A DNA stretch of 34,298 nucleotides from an uncultured Lachnospiraceae bacterium. GTDB taxonomy: Bacteria; Bacillota; Clostridia; Lachnospirales; Lachnospiraceae. The number at the start of each line of letters is the position of its first letter. Positions within the stretch are counted from its first letter, which is position 1. The notes under the pieces were generated by a model, which saw only the letters and a list, made by a program, of their open reading frames with translations, did no database searches and was not told the origin of the DNA. Shown piece by piece: positions 1-6,678 of the stretch. The position numbers were made by a program, and so were the translations under genes. The DNA is taken from the NCBI GenBank assembly GCA_902786205.1, contig CADABQ010000032.1, forward strand, positions 1-34,298, given 5' to 3'.

Positions 1-98
1 TGGCGTTAGCCCAATAGAAATGATTGTGGAAATTGCACTTAGCCTGCTAGCAGTCATGTGCAATTTCCACAATCATTTCTGCCCGGCTGAACTGTTAC
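1..98 (+). mobile_element. Partial MITE-like palindromic element (right part)
   Basis: This is the right-hand part of the same element that is complete at 6235-6421. It contains a perfect 23-bp stem starting AGAAATGATTGTGG, a loop holding the palindrome CTGCTAGCAG, and the terminal inverted repeat CCCGGCTGAACTGTTAC ending at 98. The left half lies off the contig. The 8 bases after the end, CTCAAATG (99-106), would be one copy of the target duplication. An open reading frame that begins inside the element is not a gene, because the same reading appears wherever the element does. Confidence 0.85.
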
Positions 99-164
99 CT
101 CAAATGAGTAAAAATGTTACCTGCCCGATTGCTACCTTTTTGTTTTTTTGTCAAAGGGTTTTTC

Positions 165-193
165 TTGACAGAAGCGTTGGAAATTGTTATACT
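165..193 (+). promoter_or_regulatory. Sigma-A promoter for SRP RNA
   Basis: A consensus -35 TTGACA (165-170) is separated by 17 nt from TATACT (188-193). Transcription would begin near 200, about 78 nt before the mature SRP RNA, so a 5' leader must be trimmed. The leader holds two small inverted repeats: CCTATCC/GGATAGG (204-221) and GGTGA/TCACC (241-254). A second TATAAT (224-229) lies closer to the RNA but has no good -35. Confidence 0.75.
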
Positions 194-277
194 TTCATGG
201 TATCCTATCCAAAAGGATAGGTGTATAATGTTAGAAAAAGGGTGAGTTTTCACCTACTTGAAAATGTCAAAAAGTTT

Positions 278-541
278 CCGTGCAGCCGGGGAGTTAGCGG
301 TGCCCTGTACCTACAATCCGCTACAGTAGGGGTGTTGTTCTTTCTGAGGATATTTTCTTGTAGGGCTGCCCTCTGTAAGTGGCGTTGACGTTTGGGTCTT
401 ACGCAATAGGAACTTGTGAACCGTGTCAGGTTGGGAACAAAGCAGCACTAAGCAAGCACTCTTATGTGATGTGAGGTCGCCTGAATTGAGTTAACTGCAG
501 AGGTAACGTCTATGAGAGATATTCGAGGTTAGGGCGCACGG
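278..541 (+). ncRNA. ffs: Signal recognition particle RNA (long Gram-positive type)
   Basis: This is the RNA core of the signal recognition particle, which binds Ffh and targets nascent membrane and secreted proteins to the translocon. The hallmark apical domain IV is visible at about 428-450: GTCAGG, then GGGAAC, then AAGCAGC. The 5' part carries the Alu-domain style opening GCCGGGGAGTTAGCGGTGCC. The ends CCGTGC (278-283) and GCACGG (536-541) pair to close the molecule. The length of about 264 nt fits the long Bacillus/Clostridium form that includes an Alu domain, unlike the 114-nt enterobacterial 4.5S RNA. Exact ends are inferred from the closing stem. It has its own promoter and terminator. 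Confidence 0.93.
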
Positions 542-565
542 ATTTAATTTTAAGAAATGAATGAA

Positions 566-617
566 AAAGGCTATTTGTTACAGGTCACAGATATAGGAAC
601 TGTAACAAGTAGCCTTT
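566..617 (+). terminator. Terminator of SRP RNA
   Basis: An 18-bp stem starting AAAGGCTATTTG (566-583) pairs with 600-617, with a 16-nt loop and a T-rich tail. It lies 25 nt after the SRP RNA 3' end. Confidence 0.85.
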
Positions 618-624
618 ATTTGCG

Positions 625-653
625 TTGCTGTTTTTTTGTAATTGTAGTATAAT
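625..653 (+). promoter_or_regulatory. Probable promoter of the cNMP-domain gene
   Basis: TTGCTG (625-630), a 17-nt spacer and a perfect TATAAT (648-653) lie directly after the SRP terminator. The start site would be near 660, giving a leader of about 35 nt before the ATG at 695. Confidence 0.6.
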
Positions 654-694
654 GGAAACAGACTTATTTAGGGGCGAGAAAGGGGCAATTGAAT

Positions 695-3034
695 ATGGGA
701 TTATCGATGAATACGGTAAATCAGGTACCAAAGGGAACGGTATTATATATGCAGAATGCAACAGTAGAGAGTATCTGTTTACTTGTAAAGGGGCGTGTTC
801 TTGTATACAACACAGGAACAAAGATTATATGTGGACCGGGAAGCTTTTTAGGGGCGAGTGATTTGTTAGAAGGTCGTTACGAGGCATGCTATTATGCGGC
901 AGAGGATATACAAGTTTTTCCGGTTGCAGTAAAAAATCTAGAAGAAATGGAGACGCTGTTAGAAAATAGAACGGATTATCGTGGAACCGTTATTACTGCG
1001 TTAAGTCAACAGATTGTAGAATTATATAAAGTTTTTAATGTATTACATAAAGGGGCATTCTCCTTAAAAAGTTTCATGGAATCCAGTTATGAACTTTATC
1101 AGGAAATTGGTAAAAAGAATAGTATGTCCATTACCAAAATACCTGCAATTGAAAATATGCGGGAATTGGAGGATGAGATGGATGTGGGTGATGCACAATA
1201 TTACGTTGAGTGTGCTACATTGCCTATGGACATACAAAAAAAATATTATGCCCATGGTAGTAGAATCGCAGTGCATCATTTAGAAGATCAGCTTAAAGTT
1301 ATTAGTGATTTGCAGGAATATTGTGAAACTTTGACAGATTATGTGCAGGAATTATTTCAGGGAGTTTCCGGAAATGAAAACGAATGTTTGTTCAATGCGG
1401 CTGCACAGATGGCATTAGATATGAAAAAGTCACGTCTTAATGTTGGGCAGATTATGAAATTAGTCAATGAGATAAAAGGGAAGACCGGTGAAGTAGAGAA
1501 TTTCTTAGTGGCAAAGACAGGAAAGAAACTGTTTATAGATAAAGAAAAAATGGCACAGGTATATTCGCTTCTTTTGGAAGATTCACAAGATTCCGAAGTG
1601 GCAGAAAATGAAGTTAGTGCCGAGACAGCAGTACGATATGCAGGAGTAGATACAGAGACTATTGAGAAGGAATTGAACGGTTCCTTGTCTAAGATATTAA
1701 AATATTCACAGCTTCCGGAAGAAAAATGTGCAGAGTTTCAACAGGGTGTACTTGCATTTATGAACATGAAGGATAAGGCAAGTACAGAAGATGATGCAAG
1801 AAAAATTCGAAGAACCTTAACAAATGGATTTTACGAAATATATGAAGCTGTATTTCTTCGAGATTATAAAGAAAATGCGCAGGACCGCTTGATTGACCTG
1901 TTCTTGCTCTATGGATTTGTAGATGAGCGGTTATTGAGTAAAGAACAATTAATTGAATTATATTGTTTGGAAGATCAGGATAATGAACAGGGACCATGTA
2001 AAGTATATAACAGCAAACAATGGCTTAGAGCTGTATTAGAAGGGAAAAAAGAACCTTCAAAGAGTGAGTTTGATATGGACTACAATGAAACTTTGCGTGA
2101 CATGAAAAAGAGTGGCCAGATTACTGAAGAGGACATGAAGGCGGCACAAACCGATTGTATGAGGAAGTTTTCTTATGAAATTAAAAATATGTTCCGCTAT
2201 AACAGTAAACTGGTAAGTGGTCAGATTAGTATATTTGTACCAATCTTGTATCAGGATAGTTTTATGGGGCACTTAGATCAAAGTCTGATGACAACAAATA
2301 AAGTAAATGATATTATCAAAAAAATTGTAGCGATTGATTATTCCGTTTTTTATCGCGAGGGCATGCAAAATGATCCTGAAAAAGGAATTGAGAAAGAGTA
2401 TATTCAAGAGGAAATTTATCCAGATGTTATCTTGCTTCCAACGTATGGTTCCAATGGTTCTATGTGGCAGGAAATTGAGGGAAGAAAAAGAGCATCCCAT
2501 GGTCGCTTCTTATTTCCAATTTTTTCTGAAAATGACATGGAAGATATCTTTATTCGTGTTTGTGGCCGATACCGTTGGGAACTTTGCAGAACTATTCAGG
2601 GAACAACATGGAATGATGTAAAATATAAATCACTTACGTCTGAATATGTAGATTATATCCAATTTTATAAACGAAATCGTGCGTTATCAGAGGAAAGAAA
2701 AGAAAAACTTAAAATGCAGATTCAAAAGGGTAGAGGAAATACAAGGGAAGTATTTGTACTAGATTATGTGCTTTGGGTTAAAAATGAAAGCAAAGGTTCT
2801 ATGCGATTAAATAAGGTAGCCAGAGAAATTCTTGCAAGTTATTGTCCATTTGTAAAAGAGATTCGTGAGAAGTTGCAAAAACAGCCTTTGTATGAGGAAG
2901 CAATGGCGAAGTTTAATCGAGAACGTCTAAAGAAGTTGAGAGATATAGATTTAAGATATCGTACACTGGAAACAAAGAATATTGCGTTGACGCCAGAAAT
3001 GCAAAAAACAAGAGAATTTTATAAAGATATGTAG
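695..3034 (+). CDS. Large protein with N-terminal cyclic-nucleotide-binding-like domain
   Basis: This protein of about 779 residues is unrecognised as a whole. The first 80-90 residues resemble a CRP/cNMP-binding beta-barrel: a basic start, then a 'LLVKGRVLVYNTG' strand-turn-strand and 'GPGSFLGASDLLEGR', which matches the usual G-x-x-F/G-E pattern near the phosphate-binding cassette. The canonical R-[ST]-A of cAMP binders is not evident, so ligand binding is uncertain. No helix-turn-helix follows, so it is not a CRP-type regulator. The remaining 690 residues are mostly charged helical sequence with no membrane segment, signal peptide or motif I can name. An open start TTG at 689 is possible, but AGGGG at 681-685 is better spaced for ATG 695; ATG 707 is a further option. 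It is monocistronic, with its own promoter and terminator. Confidence 0.75.
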   Translation: MGLSMNTVNQVPKGTVLYMQNATVESICLLVKGRVLVYNTGTKIICGPGSFLGASDLLEGRYEACYYAAEDIQVFPVAVKNLEEMETLLENRTDYRGTVITALSQQIVELYKVFNVLHKGAFSLKSFMESSYELYQEIGKKNSMSITKIPAIENMRELEDEMDVGDAQYYVECATLPMDIQKKYYAHGSRIAVHHLEDQLKVISDLQEYCETLTDYVQELFQGVSGNENECLFNAAAQMALDMKKSRLNVGQIMKLVNEIKGKTGEVENFLVAKTGKKLFIDKEKMAQVYSLLLEDSQDSEVAENEVSAETAVRYAGVDTETIEKELNGSLSKILKYSQLPEEKCAEFQQGVLAFMNMKDKASTEDDARKIRRTLTNGFYEIYEAVFLRDYKENAQDRLIDLFLLYGFVDERLLSKEQLIELYCLEDQDNEQGPCKVYNSKQWLRAVLEGKKEPSKSEFDMDYNETLRDMKKSGQITEEDMKAAQTDCMRKFSYEIKNMFRYNSKLVSGQISIFVPILYQDSFMGHLDQSLMTTNKVNDIIKKIVAIDYSVFYREGMQNDPEKGIEKEYIQEEIYPDVILLPTYGSNGSMWQEIEGRKRASHGRFLFPIFSENDMEDIFIRVCGRYRWELCRTIQGTTWNDVKYKSLTSEYVDYIQFYKRNRALSEERKEKLKMQIQKGRGNTREVFVLDYVLWVKNESKGSMRLNKVAREILASYCPFVKEIREKLQKQPLYEEAMAKFNRERLKKLRDIDLRYRTLETKNIALTPEMQKTREFYKDM

Positions 3035-3106
3035 CCATATCAAGATTAAAAAATTACAAAATAAGTGCTTGTGTTTGTTTTGTAGTTAGATAATGGAATA
3101 CAAAAT

Positions 3107-3148
3107 AAGAAGCGTTGCAGTTGAAAGTTATTTCCTGCAACGCTTCTT
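3107..3148 (+). terminator. Rho-independent terminator
   Basis: The 14-bp stem AAGAAGCGTTGCAG (3107-3120) pairs with CTGCAACGCTTCTT (3135-3148), followed by a T-rich tail. It ends the preceding gene. On the minus strand it could also catch transcripts from the LRR gene that ends at 3272, though with a poorer T-tail. Confidence 0.85.
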
Positions 3149-3271
3149 ATTATTTTCGTTTTTTGGAATTTAAAATTTTAGTATTTTGTAGATGATTACT
3201 TCTGAACCAATGTCACTTACTTAAGTTCAAAATCTTGTTTCACGAGTTGCAATGCCAATATAAAATATTCC

Positions 3272-5020
3272 TTACTTTTTGCTAACTTTCTTTGTAGTAC
3301 TATATGCTCCAAAAATCTTCTTTTTATTTGCATCAAGTTTATATGCCCTAACTTTTATATAATATACCTTACCTTTTTTGAGTTTTGTTAATGTTACATT
3401 GGTTTTCTTTGTGGCAACTGTTTTTAGGTTATGTTTAAATTTTTTATCTGTAGAAATTACAACTTGATATCCAGTTACCTGATTCATGCCTTTAATAGTA
3501 ACTTTAATTTTTGTGTCGGATATTCTTTTGGCTTTAGAAATAGTGGCCTTTTTTACTATTATCTTTTTTTCTGGCTGTTTAGTAGGATTAGGCGTTGCTG
3601 TATTTGTTGTTTCTTGAGGTGTTGTTACTGGTGCACTGGAAGTTGGTGTTTGTGTTGGCACTGTTGTTGGAGTAGCAGAAGTTGTTACCTCTGGTGTTTG
3701 CACAGGCGTTACCGTTGCCGTTGCCAATGGAGTCTGTACAGGTGTTACCGTTGCTGTTGCTAATGGAGTTTGTACAGGCGTTGCAGTTGCGGTTACTTGC
3801 GGAGTCTGTGTTGAAGAAGTAGTTGCCGTTGGTTGCGAAGTTTGCGTTGGCTGTAATGTCACCATTGGAGTTTGTGTTGGTTTTTCACTTACCGCAGGAG
3901 TTGCATTTTTTGCTGCTTCATATTGGGAAATGTCCTTACACAGCATAGCTTCTTCCCCATCATTATCTAATATCAATTTATTTACTTCCTGCACATATTC
4001 TTCTGCTTTAGAGCCACTTTCACAAAAGATGGTCCATTTACTGGTTCTATCTTCTGGAAGGGTAAATGAAACCGCTTCATAACACAAGGAACGTGATTCG
4101 AGTTCTGTCACACTTTTTGGAATTGCAATATTTACTAGGTTTGTGCAATTACCGAATGCGACATATCCAATATAAGTTACACCATCAGGGATACGAATGC
4201 TAGTAATACCAGTGCAGCCTTGAAATGCCATAGATTCAATCCGTTTCAATTTACTTGGAAGATTGATTTCAGTAATAGCACTGGCACCATTAAAGGCTCC
4301 ACCACCAATAATAGTAACATTTTCCGGTACTGTAACATTACCTGTGCAAGTAGTAGCGTCAATAAGTGTGCTGTCTAAAATAACAAAAGGATTTTCCTTT
4401 TGTTTGTTCTTTAACCATTTTGTATTTTTAAATATTTCTGAGCCTAACCAAGGTGTTTTTTGAGGAAGTGTAATTTTTTCCAAGTTGGTACAATTATAGA
4501 ATGCATTATCATCTATGTAGGTTACACTATCTGGGAGAGTAATTTCTTTCATGGAAGTACATCCGGAAAACATACCTACGGGAATGCCTTTTAAATTATC
4601 TGGAAGTGTTACTTCTTCCAAACTGGTGCAATCACTAAAGATGCCATTTTGTAGTTCTTTGATACTACTTGGTAAAACAACCTTTTTTAACTTGGTGCAA
4701 CGGCTAAATGCCATGGATTCAATATATTCAAGTCCTTCAGGAAAGACTACATTCACCATAGTATTATTGTTTAGAAATGCATATAAATCAATTTTTTTGA
4801 CTCCGTCTGGTATAATGACGGTTTCGCTGTTTCCAGTATATTTTTTCAAAAGAGTTCCTTCGATCACAAAATCTTCAGATGTACTTGTGGCAGAATTCTT
4901 TACGGAAACGGTCTTTGCTTTTGCTGACGGCAGATAATGAGCGGTTCCCTGTATAGGGCTTGCTATCGTTGCTGCCAATAATGCAAGAATAACTACTTTT
5001 GAAATGTTTCTTTTCTTCAT
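3272..5020 (-). CDS. Secreted BspA-like leucine-rich repeat protein
   Basis: The predicted protein has 582 residues and appears to be a surface or secreted adhesin-like protein. The start at 5020 is preferred because AGGAGG (5031-5036) sits 9-10 nt upstream; an in-frame ATG three codons earlier abuts the ribosome site. It begins with a signal peptide (MKKRN, a hydrophobic run, then about A-x-A near 'SAKAK'). Next come roughly eight or nine TpLRR/LRR_5 repeats of about 23 residues, recognisable by 'I-x-x-x-A-F-x-x-C-T-x-L-x-x-I-x-L-P' spacing. A Thr/Pro-rich stalk with near-identical 12-residue units (PVQTPLATATVT) follows, then a C-terminal fibronectin-III/Ig-like domain of about 90 residues ending in KKVSKK. 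There is no LPXTG sorting signal or other cell-wall anchor that I can see, so attachment is unclear. BspA-like proteins bind host matrix in some species, but the ligand here is unknown. Confidence 0.88.
   Translation of the reverse strand: MKKRNISKVVILALLAATIASPIQGTAHYLPSAKAKTVSVKNSATSTSEDFVIEGTLLKKYTGNSETVIIPDGVKKIDLYAFLNNNTMVNVVFPEGLEYIESMAFSRCTKLKKVVLPSSIKELQNGIFSDCTSLEEVTLPDNLKGIPVGMFSGCTSMKEITLPDSVTYIDDNAFYNCTNLEKITLPQKTPWLGSEIFKNTKWLKNKQKENPFVILDSTLIDATTCTGNVTVPENVTIIGGGAFNGASAITEINLPSKLKRIESMAFQGCTGITSIRIPDGVTYIGYVAFGNCTNLVNIAIPKSVTELESRSLCYEAVSFTLPEDRTSKWTIFCESGSKAEEYVQEVNKLILDNDGEEAMLCKDISQYEAAKNATPAVSEKPTQTPMVTLQPTQTSQPTATTSSTQTPQVTATATPVQTPLATATVTPVQTPLATATVTPVQTPEVTTSATPTTVPTQTPTSSAPVTTPQETTNTATPNPTKQPEKKIIVKKATISKAKRISDTKIKVTIKGMNQVTGYQVVISTDKKFKHNLKTVATKKTNVTLTKLKKGKVYYIKVRAYKLDANKKKIFGAYSTTKKVSKK
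3690..3800 (-). repeat. 36-bp tandem repeats encoding the Thr/Pro stalk
   Basis: About three near-identical 36-bp units encode PVQTPLATATVT in the stalk of the LRR protein. Flanking DNA carries more degenerate T-P-rich versions. Such units are prone to slippage, so stalk length probably varies between strains. Confidence 0.75.
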
Positions 5021-5081
5021 GACTATCATCCTCCTAGCTGTTAACTTTCTTGTAATTATATTCATCAATTGCTACAAAAAT

Positions 5082-5109
5082 AGTATAACATATGTAATAA
5101 TATTGTCAA
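5082..5109 (-). promoter_or_regulatory. Promoter of the LRR protein gene
   Basis: Read on the minus strand, TTGACA (5109-5104), a 16-nt spacer and TATACT (5087-5082) form a near-consensus sigma-A promoter, about 60 nt upstream of the chosen start codon. Confidence 0.7.
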
Positions 5110-5455
5110 TAATTATTAAAAAACATTTCTGATAGTAAAATATCTTCGTCATTTTTTGCGTGTTTTTTGTAAAATTCTATTTTTTTGGTGCAGCTTATAC
5201 AAAAAAATACGGCTATGGATTTATTCGTTATAGATATGGAGAATTAAAATATAGTAATACATAGAGCATTACAATGAACAACGAATAAAAAAACTAGGAG
5301 GGATGAGTTTTGTACAATATAGTTTTAGACTTCTACTTACATAAAAATAGCGTAACAGCCTTTAAAACTGCTACGCTGAGAAAGTCTAACTTTTTGAAGC
5401 CACCTCATTAAAACTTAAAACCTAATTTTTGAGGGGATTTTTAAATGCAAATCAA
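5110..5455. other. AT-rich intergenic stretch, no convincing gene
   Basis: This gap separates two minus-strand genes. It holds a terminator-like hairpin at 5349-5377, nested inside a second inverted repeat TAGACTT/AAGTCTA (about 5323-5388). There is also a plus-strand AGGAGG at about 5296 followed by a 33-codon TTG-started frame that overlaps the hairpin. I see no family resemblance in that frame and do not call it a gene. Confidence 0.5.
5344..5377 (-). terminator. Probable terminator of the small membrane-protein gene
   Basis: On the minus strand AGCGTAGCAG pairs with CTGTTACGCT (one mismatch, 9-nt loop) and is followed by ATTTTTA. It lies about 80 nt after the stop codon at 5456. Confidence 0.6.
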
Positions 5456-6001
5456 TTAATGCTCTTGTGCAACCTGCTCTTTTAATTCTTCCAACTTCTT
5501 TTCTGCTAATTCGGTACGTTTTGTTAAGTCGTCTGGAATGTATTTTTTGCGGTATCTGTTTTCTGGTACTAGTACGCTTCCACGATACCAATAAAAATGG
5601 TCCCACTGGTCTTGAAGCTGGTCGGACCATAATTGTACAGGTGGTTCGATACCAGGAACATCTTTTTCTAGTTTATGAAAGATACTGCGATATTTGTTAA
5701 TTGTTTCATATACAACCTTGTCATATTGAAAGGTTATGCGGTTACATATGCCACATATTACGAGAAACAGTAAAATGGTAATACCACAATGAATAAGTAT
5801 ACTTGAGATGCTGCTGAAATCTGTGAAAGCTACTATAACAGAACAAGCGACAATACTAGCAAGGATTCCAAATACAAGTCTAAAATAGCTTGCAATAGTA
5901 GCTTTTTTATACTTTTTTTGAATGTCACGGGTTGTAGCAATGGCATCATCTAATGCCGGGAGCAATTTGTTTAATTCCTCCTCTGAGTAATGTTGTTTCA
6001 T
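5456..6001 (-). CDS. Hypothetical membrane protein with two transmembrane segments
   Basis: The 181-residue protein is not recognised as a family. It has a charged N-terminal helix (about 1-38), two hydrophobic segments (roughly residues 40-62 and 68-87), and a C-terminal cytoplasmic-looking region. That region holds an aromatic patch, 'DQWDHFYWYRGSVL', and a charged terminal helix 'TELAEKKLEELKEQ'. The ATG at 6001 has AAAGGA about 7 nt upstream. It stands alone between the LRR gene and the mobile element, and the context gives no hint of function. Confidence 0.65.
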   Translation of the reverse strand: MKQHYSEEELNKLLPALDDAIATTRDIQKKYKKATIASYFRLVFGILASIVACSVIVAFTDFSSISSILIHCGITILLFLVICGICNRITFQYDKVVYETINKYRSIFHKLEKDVPGIEPPVQLWSDQLQDQWDHFYWYRGSVLVPENRYRKKYIPDDLTKRTELAEKKLEELKEQVAQEH

Positions 6002-6226
6002 TTTTTATCCTTTCTTTTTACTTTTAGGTAAACGTCAAATGTGTAATTTTTGCAATTCATCTGTTCGATTGGTATCAAATTACCTAAAAACAGATGTTAG
6101 ACAATATTTTTATAGTAAAAAGTATAGCAAAAGGAAAGTTGAATGGCAAATAAAATTGTGGCATTTTATTTATAGATATGTGAATTGTAATCAGCCAAAT
6201 GTAATAGTATATGCGGATATATAGCT

Positions 6227-6429
6227 GCACAATCGTAACAGTTCAGCCGGGTACATTCATAAAGTGCCAGAATATACAACATGACTAAAAATATCCTTTT
6301 TGGCTGGACACTTTACTCATGTTTGGCGTTAGCCAAATAGAAATGATTGTGGAAATTGTACTTAGCCTGCTAGCAGTCATGTGCAATTCCCACAATCATT
6401 TCTGCCCGGCTGAACTGTTACGCACAATC
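6227..6429. repeat. 8-bp target-site duplication flanking the MITE
   Basis: GCACAATC occurs at 6227-6234 and again at 6422-6429, immediately outside the two terminal inverted repeats. This direct duplication is the footprint of transposition. Confidence 0.9.
6235..6421 (+). mobile_element. Complete 187-bp MITE with 17-bp terminal inverted repeats
   Basis: The ends are GTAACAGTTCAGCCGGG (6235-6251) and its exact reverse complement (6405-6421), flanked by an 8-bp direct repeat. Inside are two large hairpins. The first pairs sequence around TAAAGTG with CACTTTA (about 6255-6330). The second is a stem of about 23 bp built on AGAAATGATTGTGG (about 6340-6403). No coding sequence is present, so it must be mobilised in trans. 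A GTAA terminus with 8-bp duplications matches what I recall of the IS66 family; that assignment is inference. This copy has two changes in the long stem that the contig-end copies lack. Confidence 0.88.
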
Positions 6430-6678
6430 TGAAAGTAATCCTGTTTGGCTTCTTTCAATCTTGTTTTTATAATTGCTAAATGATACAATAAAATAGATTA
6501 TGTCTAGCTTTGTTACTATTTATGGCTGTTTGATAAAAATTAACTGCAAATAGTAATTAAGCATTTAAATGGAGAAAAAAATGGTTTTGAAAAATAGATA
6601 ATTGTGAATTGAAATAAAGTATGATTTGTTTTCTAATATTTTACCTGAGAAGAGATACATTTTAGAGGAGGAGTCCGT

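Larger units (their letters stand above)
6002..6678. other. 677-bp intergenic region hosting the complete MITE
   Basis: Apart from the inserted element at 6235-6421, the stretch is AT-rich. A 61-codon plus-strand frame at 6039-6224 has no ribosome site and unconvincing composition. I could not pick a clear promoter for the gene at 6679, which does have a strong AGAGGAGGAG ribosome site at about 6664-6673. Confidence 0.55.

Noticed and set aside
20..220. Plus-strand open frame starting in the left MITE copy
   Set aside because: The same 25-residue start recurs in the right-end copy on the minus strand (33752-34282). It reflects the repeat, not a gene.
5310..5411. 33-codon TTG-started frame with an AGGAGG upstream
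   Set aside because: It overlaps a terminator-like hairpin, has no recognisable family features and no matching promoter. The ribosome site alone is not enough.
6039..6224. 61-codon frame before the MITE
   Set aside because: No ribosome site is present and its composition is that of AT-rich intergenic DNA.
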